Assembly: GCA_029719485.1 (NCBI GenBank)
Contig: CP120722.1
Coordinates: 3,224,001-3,288,000, forward strand
Source of the DNA: Kiritimatiellota bacterium B12222
GTDB lineage: Bacteria > Verrucomicrobiota > Kiritimatiellia > SS1-B-03-39 > UBA6053
DNA length: 64,000 nucleotides
Direction of reading: 5' to 3'
Position numbers and translations under genes: made by a program. Shown here piece by piece: positions 9,031-18,142 of this stretch; position 1 is the first letter of the stretch; every line of letters starts with the position of its first letter. The notes under the pieces were generated by a model. The model did not search any database and was not told the DNA's origin. It saw nothing but the letters and a program-made list of their open reading frames with translations.

Positions 9031-9501
9031 ATGGTCGAATCCGGTAACCACCTCCTTGATGCAGCACTCTCCCCTCAGAGAGTCTTCATCACGAAAGAGC
9101 GCAGTAAAGAAGCCTTACTTAACTATCTGGTTGATAAATTGGGTCACTGCGGTGAAGTCGATGACCAACAAGCTTTACATCAAGCCATCTTCACCCGCGA
9201 AAGCCTCATGAGTACCGGCATCGGCTTAGGCATCGGTGTCCCTCACGCACGCATCTCCTCCGTCCGCCGCATGATTTTGGCCGTCGCGGTCAATGATCAG
9301 CCTTTAGAGGACTACGAAGCGATCGATAACCACCCCGTACAAATCGTGTTTATGGTGGCAGGTCGCCCGGATCAACAATCCAATTACGTCCGCCTGCTGG
9401 CCGTCTTGAGCCACGTCGTAAAACAACCCGAAAATCGGGACGCGCTCCTCAAAGCCACTTCTACTGAAGAAATTTATCAGTACATCCGCAAATCCCTTTA
9501 A
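9031..9501 (+). CDS. PTS EIIA domain protein (PtsN-like)
   Basis: A 156-residue stand-alone EIIA domain of the fructose/nitrogen class. The phosphorylatable histidine lies in GIGVPHARISS and the C-terminal part (QIVFMVAGRPDQQSNYVRLLAVLSH) is typical. The frame is open from 8980, but the ATG at 9031 follows a GGAGG-like ribosome site at the end of the preceding gene and gives the normal domain length. It lies between the HTH-EIIA gene and the cation antiporter (27 bp downstream), so the three probably form one transcript. In other bacteria EIIA-Ntr acts on potassium transport; a similar role toward the antiporter is an inference from this order. Confidence 0.9.
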   Translation: MVESGNHLLDAALSPQRVFITKERSKEALLNYLVDKLGHCGEVDDQQALHQAIFTRESLMSTGIGLGIGVPHARISSVRRMILAVAVNDQPLEDYEAIDNHPVQIVFMVAGRPDQQSNYVRLLAVLSHVVKQPENRDALLKATSTEEIYQYIRKSL

Positions 9502-9528
9502 CCCTTACCCCTACCGGACACACACCCT

Positions 9529-11178
9529 ATGCAAGACATCTTACTGATTTTAGGCATCGGAGTCTTCGGAGGGATGATGGGGGCTTGGCTTTTCCAAAAG
9601 CTTCGAATCCCCCAAGTAATCGGCTATATCGCCATTGGTTTAATTATCGGTCGCAGTGGCCTGGGCATCATCGGCGATGTCGAAATCCCCGCCCTGAGAC
9701 CCTTTAGTTATCTCGCCCTTGCCTTTATTGGTTTTTTAGTAGGCGGAGAACTCGAAGGGAAAATATTTAAGCAATACGGCAAACAGTTTATTGGCATTAT
9801 GCTGGGCGAAGGCTTGGGAGCCTTCTTTGTTGTCGGAGCAGGCACTGGCCTCATTCTGTGGTTCATCACCGGCAGCATCCCCGCCGCCCTCGCCGGGGGA
9901 ATCGTCTTTGGCGCCATCTCTTCAGCCACCGACCCCGCATCAACGGTCGACGTACTCTGGGAATACCGCTCAAAAGGGCTATTAACCACCGGACTGATCT
10001 CGGTTGTGGCACTCGACGATGCCCTTGCCCTCACCCTTTACGCCTTAGGCACCAGCGTTGCTAGTTTGTTGGTCGGCGGAGAAATCAACCTCAACGAATT
10101 GCTCATGACCTTGGGCGTGGAATTGATCGGTAGCGGACTCATCGGAGTCTTCTGCGGGTTTGGATTAAGTCTGCTGGTAAAACATAGCCGTAGCTCTGAC
10201 CGTTCGCTCACCCTGTTAGTCGGATGCCTCCTGCTCATCGCGGGCGTATGCTTAAAACACAAACTCGACGTCATCCTCTGTGCCATGGCCGCCGGGGCCA
10301 CCCTCATCAATGCCTCTCCTCATCGCAGCAAACCACTGCTGGAGAGCTTACGGGCCTTTGCCTCTCCCATTTATGTGATGTTCTTTGTGATGGTAGGCGC
10401 ACGTCTCCAATTGACCTCACAACCCGCATGGCTCTGGGGCATCGTCGCTTTTTATGTTGTAGGACGCACCATCGGAAAATACGCTGGCACCTGGATCGGA
10501 GCCACCACCAGCAAAAGCCCAGCCTTACTTAAAAATTATTTGGGCTTGGGCCTATTCGCCCAAGGAGGCGTAGCTGTGGGTCTGTCAATGATGGCCGGTC
10601 AACATCTCTCAGGTGTCGAAGTACTTGACGGCTTAGATTTGGGAACCGTGGTCGTGAGTGCCGTCACCGCCACCACCCTGTTGGTTCAATTGATTGGCCC
10701 CGCCAGTGTAAAATGGGCCATTACCAAAACCGGTGAAATTGGCCGCAATGTCACCGAAGAAGACATCATAAAAGAGCTCAAAGTGGCAGATGTCATGCAT
10801 ACAGATCCCGCCACCATCCGGGAAGGCGACTTATTGACCGAAGTGTTTAATAAATTTTCAAATCACGACCAACTCTGCTTCCCTGTCGTCAACAACGACG
10901 GCGCCTGCATTGGCGTCATCTCCATCGACTCGTTGAAATCCTTATTCGTCGAACAGGAAATTTGGAGTTGGATGCTCGCCGGCGACGTCATGGTCCCCAT
11001 CAAAGACATTGTCAGCGTCGACGCCCCTTTGGCCGAGGCCATGGAAACCATGACCCAAATGGAAGCCGAAGAAACGATTCTCAGGAACCCTCAATCCAGA
11101 CTTCCCGTCGGTATCTTCGATCTCCGCAGCGCCAAACGCTCCGTCAGCAAAAAATTGCTCCAACGCCAAGGCGTCTAA
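9529..11178 (+). CDS. CPA2-type cation:proton antiporter with C-terminal CBS domains
   Basis: A 549-residue integral membrane transporter. Residues 1-400 carry about 12 hydrophobic segments with the CPA2 start (GYIAIGLIIGRSGLGIIG) and a glycine-rich core including GAISSATDPAST and ALDDALALTLYALG, acidic residues as expected for ion binding. Residues about 420-540 form a CBS region (VADVMHTDPATIREGD, then CFPVVNNDGACIGVIS and a second DVMVP half), which in other proteins binds adenine nucleotides. It probably exchanges Na+ or K+ for protons across the inner membrane. Two upstream EIIA genes point to regulation by phosphotransfer. Ion specificity cannot be read from the sequence. Confidence 0.88.
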   Translation: MQDILLILGIGVFGGMMGAWLFQKLRIPQVIGYIAIGLIIGRSGLGIIGDVEIPALRPFSYLALAFIGFLVGGELEGKIFKQYGKQFIGIMLGEGLGAFFVVGAGTGLILWFITGSIPAALAGGIVFGAISSATDPASTVDVLWEYRSKGLLTTGLISVVALDDALALTLYALGTSVASLLVGGEINLNELLMTLGVELIGSGLIGVFCGFGLSLLVKHSRSSDRSLTLLVGCLLLIAGVCLKHKLDVILCAMAAGATLINASPHRSKPLLESLRAFASPIYVMFFVMVGARLQLTSQPAWLWGIVAFYVVGRTIGKYAGTWIGATTSKSPALLKNYLGLGLFAQGGVAVGLSMMAGQHLSGVEVLDGLDLGTVVVSAVTATTLLVQLIGPASVKWAITKTGEIGRNVTEEDIIKELKVADVMHTDPATIREGDLLTEVFNKFSNHDQLCFPVVNNDGACIGVISIDSLKSLFVEQEIWSWMLAGDVMVPIKDIVSVDAPLAEAMETMTQMEAEETILRNPQSRLPVGIFDLRSAKRSVSKKLLQRQGV

Positions 11179-11195
11179 AACCACCTGCGGAAAAT

Positions 11196-11220
11196 AGGCG
11201 ACTCAAAACTAAAGTCGCCT
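11196..11220 (-). terminator. Hairpin spanning the malQ stop codon
   Basis: An 8-bp perfect stem (11196-11203 with 11213-11220) and a 9-nt loop. The malQ stop codon lies at the edge of the loop (11209-11211). On the minus strand the stem is followed by a short U-rich run. It lies between convergent genes and may end transcription of malQ, though the U-tract is weak. Confidence 0.45.
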
Positions 11221-12732
11221 TGCCCAGGCGGTAATCGCACGCAAACGTTCCAGATCTTCTGCACGTAGATCCTCCCACTCAAAACGCCAAGCCCAATTGC
11301 CGTCCATACGACCCGGTACATTCATCCGCGCTTCCGTCCCCAAGCCCATGACATCCTGCAAAGGAATGATCGCGGTATGAGGAGGCAAACGCATGGCCAA
11401 GGAAATAAGATCCCAATGGATCTGTTCCCCATCCGTCTTAACCATAGACAATACTTTATACCGCTCAGCATCAATCACTTCTGCGGTTTCCGTATTGTTC
11501 ACCCCGGGCTCCCGTCTAAACCAACCACAAGTCGTATCATTGTCGTGAGTACCGGTATACACCACACAGTTTTCAGGAAAACCTTCCGGTTCCATATGAG
11601 GTTCCAAACCTTCACAAAAAGAAAACTGCAAAATACGCATACCCGGCAGTTCAAAATCATCACGCAATTGATCAACCTCAGGTGTAATCACCCCTAAATC
11701 TTCTGCAATCACGGGGATATCCCCCAGTTCCGATTTCATGGCATAAAAGAAATCATGGTCAGGACCTTTCACCCACCGGCCATTCATCGCAGTTTCTTCA
11801 TCGCCGGGTACTTCCCAATACGCTTCGAATCCGCGGAAATGATCGATGCGCACAATATCCATCAACCCCACCATATGCTTCATGCGCTTCATCCACCACG
11901 CATAGCCCGTCTTTTGATGTAAGGCCCATTTGTACAAGGGATTGCCCCATAGTTGACCGGTCGCAGAAAAGTAGTCAGGAGGTACTCCAGCAACCACGGT
12001 AGGTTGCCCAGCGTCATCCAAAGAAAATAATTCCTGATTGGCCCATACATCCGCCGAATCATGCGCCACAAAAATTGGAATATCACCAATCAACTGTACC
12101 TTGTGTTCATGCGCAAATTCACGTAAACGCCCCCACTGTAACGCAAATAAATATTGGCGCACCCGAGCACGATTCACCAAAGCATCATACTTCTTGGCAA
12201 AGGCTTTCAGGGCTTTGGGCGTACGTTTCACTAATTCAGGAGCCCACTCGACCCAAGGACGTAATTCATTTTGCTCTTTGATACTCACGAACAGCGCATA
12301 GTCATTCAACCACTCCGCTTGAGAAAAACAAAAATCCTTGAAACCCACCTTCAGATCAGCCGAGGCCCGCTTTTCAAATTTATCGCAGACCAAATCTAAA
12401 ATCTGACGGCGTTGACTTAATACCGGTCCATAATCAACTTTTTCAGTCGTAAACTGTGGAAAATCCTCCAACTCCTCTGCCAACAGGAGGCCATCCTTCA
12501 TTAAATCATCAAATGAAATCAACATGGGGTTGCCGGCAAATGTCGACAAAGCCTGATATGGTGAATCGGCATAACCTGTAGGACCCAAGGGCAATACCTG
12601 CCAATAATGCTGTCCTGCAGACTGCAAGGCTTGAATAAATTGACGCGCAGCAGGCCCAATTTCCCCCATGCCATAAGCACCAGGAAGAGAAGTAGGATGA
12701 AGAAGAATTCCGGATTTTCTGGGGAAGTTCAT
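11209..12732 (-). CDS. malQ: 4-alpha-glucanotransferase (amylomaltase)
   Basis: GH77 disproportionating enzyme that transfers alpha-1,4-glucan segments between maltodextrins, used in glycogen and maltodextrin metabolism in the cytoplasm. At 507 residues it is the length of the compact bacterial form. It starts RKSGILLHPTSLPG and contains the catalytic nucleophile region DIVRIDHFRGFEAYW, the acid/base region VIAEDLG and the third acidic residue in YTGTHDNDTTCGWF. The frame is open to a TTG at 12738, but the ATG at 12732 fits the family N-terminus. It stands alone; no other glycogen genes are in view. Confidence 0.96.
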   Translation of the reverse strand: MNFPRKSGILLHPTSLPGAYGMGEIGPAARQFIQALQSAGQHYWQVLPLGPTGYADSPYQALSTFAGNPMLISFDDLMKDGLLLAEELEDFPQFTTEKVDYGPVLSQRRQILDLVCDKFEKRASADLKVGFKDFCFSQAEWLNDYALFVSIKEQNELRPWVEWAPELVKRTPKALKAFAKKYDALVNRARVRQYLFALQWGRLREFAHEHKVQLIGDIPIFVAHDSADVWANQELFSLDDAGQPTVVAGVPPDYFSATGQLWGNPLYKWALHQKTGYAWWMKRMKHMVGLMDIVRIDHFRGFEAYWEVPGDEETAMNGRWVKGPDHDFFYAMKSELGDIPVIAEDLGVITPEVDQLRDDFELPGMRILQFSFCEGLEPHMEPEGFPENCVVYTGTHDNDTTCGWFRREPGVNNTETAEVIDAERYKVLSMVKTDGEQIHWDLISLAMRLPPHTAIIPLQDVMGLGTEARMNVPGRMDGNWAWRFEWEDLRAEDLERLRAITAWARRL

Positions 12733-12888
12733 AAGCAAAGGGGGGTTGTAAAAATAACGAAATGGAACAATGCGAAGGAAAGGTCAAGAGTGTGACACTA
12801 AAAAATCATCCACGCTACATTTTCGTCTACAGCTCCCTTCTTCCCTGATCTACAAGCGAGAAGAAAAATACAGCAGAGAGAAAAACGA

Positions 12889-12916
12889 AAAAGGGATGCC
12901 CCATGGCATCCCTTTT
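12889..12916 (-). terminator. Rho-independent terminator of nrdJ
   Basis: A 12-bp perfect stem (12889-12900 with 12905-12916) and a 4-nt loop. A-rich sequence at 12881-12892 on the plus strand gives U-rich sequence after the stem on the minus strand. It lies 23 bp past the nrdJ stop. Confidence 0.88.
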
Positions 12917-12938
12917 CCATAACATAAGGTGACAATTT

Positions 12939-15728
12939 TTACGAACAACCCATGGAGTTACCGCAATTAAAGCACTTGTAACACGCGCCATTACGCACCG
13001 TAATACTGCCACAAATATCACAGGCGGGCGCATCATCCATGAAATGCTCAAACTGCGTATCCACCCGTTCTGTGCTCTGTGTCGTATCCGAGGTAACCGG
13101 CTCGAGCACCTCTTCTGTCGGTTGCGCATTGACCAATACCGGTTTATTTTCGACAAACGTAATATGCATCCAGCGGAAAATATAATCCACCAAACTTTTG
13201 GCCATGGGAATGTCCGAATTTTTCGTAAATCCGCTAGGTTCAAATCGCGCATGCATAAATTTACGATTCAACGCCTCAACCGGCACCCCATATTGTAAAC
13301 AAATACTTACCGCGGTTCCAAAAGCATCCATCAGCCCTCCCACGGTACTTCCTTCTTTGGCCATGGTGATAAATAATTCACCAGGATTCCCATTGGGGAA
13401 TAAGCCTACGGTTAAATACCCTTCGTGACCCGCCACCTCAAACTTGTGCGTGATGGACTGACGCGTGTCCTCCAAACGATTTCTCCGAGGACCTCCTCCT
13501 TCCTTGAGAACCACCTCTTCCGTTTTCTTTTTACCATCATCAGAATTTACAGGCTGACTGCGTTTGCTTCCATCACGATAAATCGCAATCGCTTTTAATC
13601 CCAGCTTCCATCCTTCAATGTAGGTTTGAGCAATTTCTTCAACCGTGGCCGTTTTAGGCATATTCACCGTTTTACTAATCGCACCCGACAGGAAAGGCTG
13701 TGAGGCCGCCATCATGCGTAGATGAGATTGATATCCCAAACTGCGTTTCCCATTTCGGGGCTTAAAGGCGCAATCAAAAACTTTCAAATCGTCATCCGCC
13801 AAATGCGGAGCACCCTCAATGGTATCGTTTGCGTCAATATATGAAATAATATCGGTGGTCTCATCCGATGTATATCCCAAGGATTTCAAAGCCATGGGGA
13901 CCGTCTGATTCACAATCTTCAGCATCCCGCCACCTGCCAACATTTTATATTTCACCAAGGCAATATCCGGTTCAATACCCGTGGTATCGCAATCCATCAG
14001 AAATCCAATGGTCCCTGTAGGCGCCAACACCGTGACCTGCGCATTGCGCAAGCCATTGTCTTTCGCCAATTTTAAGACCTGATCCCCTAAGTCTTCCGCC
14101 GCAGCCAATAGACCTGCGGGACAGCCCTCACCAATCCCAGCAATCGCATCCGCATGCTGCTGTATCACATCCAACATGCAGTCTTTGTTTTCAGCAAAAC
14201 CATCAAAAGGTGCGAGGGTGCCCGCAATTCGAGCCGATTGACAAAACGCCTCCAAATGCATTACCGCTGTAATCGCGCCCGCCATGCTGCGACCTTCATC
14301 CGAGTCGTAACTGTGCCCCTGCCCCATCAACAAAGCTCCCAGATTGGCAAACCCGAGGCCCAAGGTGCGATAGCGGTGACTATTGGCGGCAATTTGTTCA
14401 GTGGGATAACTCGCATTATCCACCAAAATATCTTGCGCCGTAATGAAAATATCTACAGCCGCTTTAAAACGTGATACATTAAACCGACCATCTTCATCCA
14501 TGAATTTCATCAAGTTCAACGACGCCAAGTTACACGCTGTATCATCCAAAAACATGTATTCAGAACAGGGATTACTGGCATTAATCGGCGCACTTCCCGC
14601 ACAGGTATGCCAGCGCTGAATGGTATCTTCATACTGCACGCCCGGATCTCCACAAATCCAAGTTCCTTCCGCCATAGCATTCAGTAAATCACGCGCTTTA
14701 TAGGTGGGACCGGATTTAGTGGGGTCAGTCACCCAAGTGGTGGTCCAGTCTTGATCATCGATCACGGCTTGCATGAAGTCATCTGTCACCCGAATACTGA
14801 GATTTTCATTTTGAAAACAAACAGACCCATAAGCTTCACCATTAAAATCACCACTGTAGCCCTGCTCAATCAAGGCCCAAGCTTTCTTCTCTTCTAAGGT
14901 TTTGGCCTGAATAAATTCCAGAATATCCGGATGTGAAACCTTTAATGAATTCATCTTTGCGGCCCGACGCGTTTTACCACCACTTTTCACCACTGACGCC
15001 ACCGAGTCATAAACCCGCAGAAAGCTCAACGGACCACTTGGGGTTCCCCCTCCACTCATGGTCTCTTTGGCCGAGCGAATCGGCGTGAGATCGGTGCCTG
15101 TACCACTTCCAAATTTAAACAACATCGCTTCACTCTGGGCCAAAGCCATGATGCTGTCCATGGTGTCATCGACCGATTGAATAAAGCAGGCAGAGCATTG
15201 CGGATATTCATATTGCGTATTCGCCCGTTGAACACTTTTGCTTTCAGGATCCCAATAGTAGCTGCCTTCACCACTGCCCACCCCTACGTTATATTGATGA
15301 TACAAGCCACAGTTGAACCACACCGGAGAGTTAAACGCACCATGCTGATTCAAACACAACCATGTCAATTCTTCATAAAAAAGTTCAGCATCCTCTTTGG
15401 TCTCAAAATACCCATCTTTCACGCCCCAATCTGCAATCGTCCGACTTACCCGATGAATCAATTGACGCACTGAAAATTCCCGTTCAGCCGTATTCACCTT
15501 TCCATAAAAATATTTAGACGCCACCACATTGGTCGCCAACATCGACCACGTTTCAGGTACTTCCACATTATTCTGCTCAAATAATACCCCCCCTTTATCA
15601 TCTGAAATAGAAGCGGTACGTTTCTCCCAACGTACTTGATCAAAAGGATTCACTCCTTGAGTGCTGAATACACGTTTAAACTGAAGTTTTGTCGTCGGTT
15701 TCGGGTCGGTTGCTGTGGAATTATTCAT
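12939..15728 (-). CDS. nrdJ: Adenosylcobalamin-dependent (class II) ribonucleotide reductase
   Basis: Reduces ribonucleotides to deoxyribonucleotides with adenosylcobalamin as radical source, so it needs neither oxygen nor a second subunit. The 929-residue length fits the large bacterial form. Core motifs include CSACFIQSVDDTMDS and the active-site loop NPCSEYMFLDDTACNLASLNL (catalytic cysteine and glutamate), plus LAPTGTIGFLMDCDTTGIEPD. The C-terminus is a Cys-rich ribbon (CDICGS, then CYKCFNCG) used for re-reduction. No class I or III genes are in the window, so B12 supply may be essential here, linking this gene to the cobalamin-riboswitch locus at 32.5 kb. No riboswitch was seen in its own leader. 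Confidence 0.97.
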   Translation of the reverse strand: MNNSTATDPKPTTKLQFKRVFSTQGVNPFDQVRWEKRTASISDDKGGVLFEQNNVEVPETWSMLATNVVASKYFYGKVNTAEREFSVRQLIHRVSRTIADWGVKDGYFETKEDAELFYEELTWLCLNQHGAFNSPVWFNCGLYHQYNVGVGSGEGSYYWDPESKSVQRANTQYEYPQCSACFIQSVDDTMDSIMALAQSEAMLFKFGSGTGTDLTPIRSAKETMSGGGTPSGPLSFLRVYDSVASVVKSGGKTRRAAKMNSLKVSHPDILEFIQAKTLEEKKAWALIEQGYSGDFNGEAYGSVCFQNENLSIRVTDDFMQAVIDDQDWTTTWVTDPTKSGPTYKARDLLNAMAEGTWICGDPGVQYEDTIQRWHTCAGSAPINASNPCSEYMFLDDTACNLASLNLMKFMDEDGRFNVSRFKAAVDIFITAQDILVDNASYPTEQIAANSHRYRTLGLGFANLGALLMGQGHSYDSDEGRSMAGAITAVMHLEAFCQSARIAGTLAPFDGFAENKDCMLDVIQQHADAIAGIGEGCPAGLLAAAEDLGDQVLKLAKDNGLRNAQVTVLAPTGTIGFLMDCDTTGIEPDIALVKYKMLAGGGMLKIVNQTVPMALKSLGYTSDETTDIISYIDANDTIEGAPHLADDDLKVFDCAFKPRNGKRSLGYQSHLRMMAASQPFLSGAISKTVNMPKTATVEEIAQTYIEGWKLGLKAIAIYRDGSKRSQPVNSDDGKKKTEEVVLKEGGGPRRNRLEDTRQSITHKFEVAGHEGYLTVGLFPNGNPGELFITMAKEGSTVGGLMDAFGTAVSICLQYGVPVEALNRKFMHARFEPSGFTKNSDIPMAKSLVDYIFRWMHITFVENKPVLVNAQPTEEVLEPVTSDTTQSTERVDTQFEHFMDDAPACDICGSITVRNGACYKCFNCGNSMGCS

Positions 15729-16077
15729 GGGTTTTAACGGGTTTTATAAAATAATAAGGATACGAGATATCTAATTATAACCACAATATGTAGTAGTAAT
15801 AAAAAGCTAACACACACAATATAGACGTATCATCGCTTTCAAACCAAGCCGAAAAATTGTAAAAAATCCGATTCTTCCGTAAGCTGTTGATCGTCAATGC
15901 TCCCCCCTATTTCCAGCTATGGGACCCACCCGCGGAAGCGAGAATTCGTCATAGGCAACGCAAGTAGAAACCCCGAATTATAGTATCCACATCCTCCCCA
16001 AGCCACTGAAAAAAGATCATCATCTTCACCCCATCCCTCAGAGCGCCAGCTCTGCCAAGGAACAGCTCCCCCCAAGT
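15729..16077. other. Intergenic region upstream of nrdJ
   Basis: 349 bp with no supported gene. The nrdJ-proximal 120 bp is AT-rich and likely holds its promoter. A 6-bp perfect hairpin (16039-16044 with 16049-16054) lies 24 bp after the stop of the phosphatase gene but has no U-tract. I looked for a cobalamin riboswitch on the minus strand and did not find its conserved core. Confidence 0.6.
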
Positions 16078-17574
16078 TTACGCGTCGTCGACTTTCAACA
16101 CCATCAAGGTCATATCGTCATATTGCGGCACATCACCGACAAAGCGCAAAACCCTTTCCCGAACGATGTTCGAGATTTGAGAAGGTCGTTGCTCCCTTCC
16201 TGCAATCATCGCCCGCATTAAGGGTTCCACACCCCACTCTTCGTTCTTGTCGTTCATGGCTTCGGTAATACCATCGGTATAAATAATCACCGACGTCCCC
16301 TGATCCAAGGTCACTCGAGTCGTCTCAATAATTTGATCAAACAAAATGGGTTGAACCAAGCCCACGGCCGTCCCTCTACTTTCGACACGTTGGACCGAAG
16401 TGGAGTCCGGCGAGAGAATCAAAGCCGGATCATGTCCCGCACGTGCCATCGCCAGTTCACGAGTTTCACTGTCGTAAATCATGTAAATCATGGTAACGAA
16501 CATATCTTCATAAATGTCGCCAATCATGGTGCGGTTTACTTCCCGTAACACTTCTGCCGGATCATGTTGTTTACTGGCATGCGCACGCAACACACTGCGA
16601 CAAATCGACATCATTAACGCGCCGCCAATTCCTTTACCGGAGACATCTGCCACCGCAAATCCGGTGTAGCGTTCATCAATGGGAATTACATCGTAATAAT
16701 CTCCACCCACTTCCTGAGCCGCCAAGTTGAACGCATAGACAGAGAGGCCGTTGATATTAGGCAATTCCCGCGGTAACAAACGGGTTTGAATGCGTTTAGC
16801 CAAATCCAAATCTTGGTCCATCCGGCGCTTCTCTTCCAAAGCCGCCCTAAATTGCGCATAATAAATAGACAGAGAAGCTTGATCCGCCAAGGCCTGTAAT
16901 AAATTCTGATCCCGCTCTCCCAGAGGCACTTGATCCACACGATTTACCACACAAATCACGCCCACCACCTCATGCCGGAAGCGCATGGGCACCAACAATA
17001 AACTTTTTACATTTAAAAGGCTACGGTCATAATGAGGGACACGCGGATCCAGTTCAGCTTTGCTGATCAAAATGGGGGTACCAAAATCCGCACCTTGTCC
17101 AATCAAACCCTCGCCTACCGCCAAGCGCGTATTTAAAATCATTTCTTCGATCTGCTCATTCTTCAGCGCCCGGACATCCATGCCCCCGTAAAACTGATGC
17201 AGATTAAACATCGGAGGGAAGACACCTGATACCGCGCGGGCCCGCAACATATCTCCATCTTCCTTTAAATAAATCGCTCCCCCGGAAGTATGCGTGGTGC
17301 GCAAGGCATAAAACAACACCTTTTGCATCAAGCGGTCCACATCCAACGTCTCCGATTCCGTAAATGTCTCCCCGATATTTTGGACGTAATTAAAGATGAC
17401 CTCTTTTTCTTTAACTAAATTATCCCGCTCGATGCGAATACGTCGCAACACCCGAATACTCAGATAAGCCCCTAACATACTGCCCAATAATAAAATCAGA
17501 CACAGGGATCCCAAAACGGGAACAATCACAGAGCCTAAAAAGTAAGGAGGGTTCCACATCATAAACAGGCTCAC
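16078..17574 (-). CDS. Membrane-anchored GAF/PP2C (RsbU/SpoIIE-type) serine phosphatase
   Basis: A 498-residue signalling protein. One transmembrane helix (about 12-37) leads into a helical linker, then a GAF domain (about 60-235, with GLIGQGADFGTPILISKAELD and LLVPMRFRHEVVGVICVVNRVD), and a SpoIIE-type PP2C phosphatase (about 265-495). Metal-site motifs are VGGDYYDVIP and FAVADVSGKGIGGALMMS, with a late YDDMTLMVLKV. The GAF domain likely senses a small ligand or partner. The upstream neighbour encodes a STAS protein that ends at the adjacent base, so the phosphatase very likely removes phosphate from its serine in a partner-switching pathway. No anti-sigma kinase is present locally. Confidence 0.93.
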   Translation of the reverse strand: MSLFMMWNPPYFLGSVIVPVLGSLCLILLLGSMLGAYLSIRVLRRIRIERDNLVKEKEVIFNYVQNIGETFTESETLDVDRLMQKVLFYALRTTHTSGGAIYLKEDGDMLRARAVSGVFPPMFNLHQFYGGMDVRALKNEQIEEMILNTRLAVGEGLIGQGADFGTPILISKAELDPRVPHYDRSLLNVKSLLLVPMRFRHEVVGVICVVNRVDQVPLGERDQNLLQALADQASLSIYYAQFRAALEEKRRMDQDLDLAKRIQTRLLPRELPNINGLSVYAFNLAAQEVGGDYYDVIPIDERYTGFAVADVSGKGIGGALMMSICRSVLRAHASKQHDPAEVLREVNRTMIGDIYEDMFVTMIYMIYDSETRELAMARAGHDPALILSPDSTSVQRVESRGTAVGLVQPILFDQIIETTRVTLDQGTSVIIYTDGITEAMNDKNEEWGVEPLMRAMIAGREQRPSQISNIVRERVLRFVGDVPQYDDMTLMVLKVDDA

Positions 17575-18111
17575 TTAGCTTTGTCGCTGAATATCCTCTC
17601 TCAAATAATCCAGTACATCTTGAAAACGCAGTTGGTTTTCATCATCGATTTCCACCAGTTTTTCGTGAGCTTCCAGCATGGTATGCGCAGATTCCAGTGG
17701 CGTCTCTCCCGCCTCCGGTAAAGGTGTCATCTCCCCTTCAGCTTGTTCAGGTAAATCCTCTTGAATATCCACCAGATGATTTAACCCCAAGGTTTTCATA
17801 AGGTGAATTAGTTTCTCAGAAACCCCGCACAAGATGAGTTTACGCCCACTCTCAATTTGCTGACGTTGACTTACGCCGGCTAACACACCCATAAAGGTGC
17901 TGTCCATGCCAATACAGTGTTGCAGGTCCAAAACAAATATCGGATTGCCGGCATCCATCACTCTTGCGGCAAACTCCTTTAAAGAGCGACTCACTTTATA
18001 AGAGCCTCGGCCCAAAACACGAGCCAATGCATAGGCCTCATCCACAGTCACTAAAATGCGATCTTGTTGTGGAGTACTTTCGTTTGTAGATGCTTGTTGT
18101 TCCATGTTCAT
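17575..18111 (-). CDS. STAS-domain anti-anti-sigma-like protein
   Basis: About 178 residues with a STAS domain at roughly 18-118 (FVLDLQHCIGMDSTFMGVLAG, then ILCGVSEKLIHLMKTLGLNHLV). The phosphorylation site of such proteins is the serine of the GMDST loop (about residue 71). A 60-residue acidic tail without a clear domain follows. The gene abuts the downstream RsbU-type phosphatase, its likely activator. The frame extends to a GTG at 18123, with ATGs at 18111 and 18105; none has a good ribosome site, so I chose the first ATG with moderate confidence. Its target (sigma factor kinase or another output) is unknown. Confidence 0.85.
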   Translation of the reverse strand: MNMEQQASTNESTPQQDRILVTVDEAYALARVLGRGSYKVSRSLKEFAARVMDAGNPIFVLDLQHCIGMDSTFMGVLAGVSQRQQIESGRKLILCGVSEKLIHLMKTLGLNHLVDIQEDLPEQAEGEMTPLPEAGETPLESAHTMLEAHEKLVEIDDENQLRFQDVLDYLREDIQRQS

Positions 18112-18142
18112 GATAGATAACACTGCTACTGGTTGAAGTCAA

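Noticed and set aside
15729..16077. Possible cobalamin riboswitch before nrdJ
   Set aside because: The conserved core elements seen at 32.5 kb are absent on the minus strand here.
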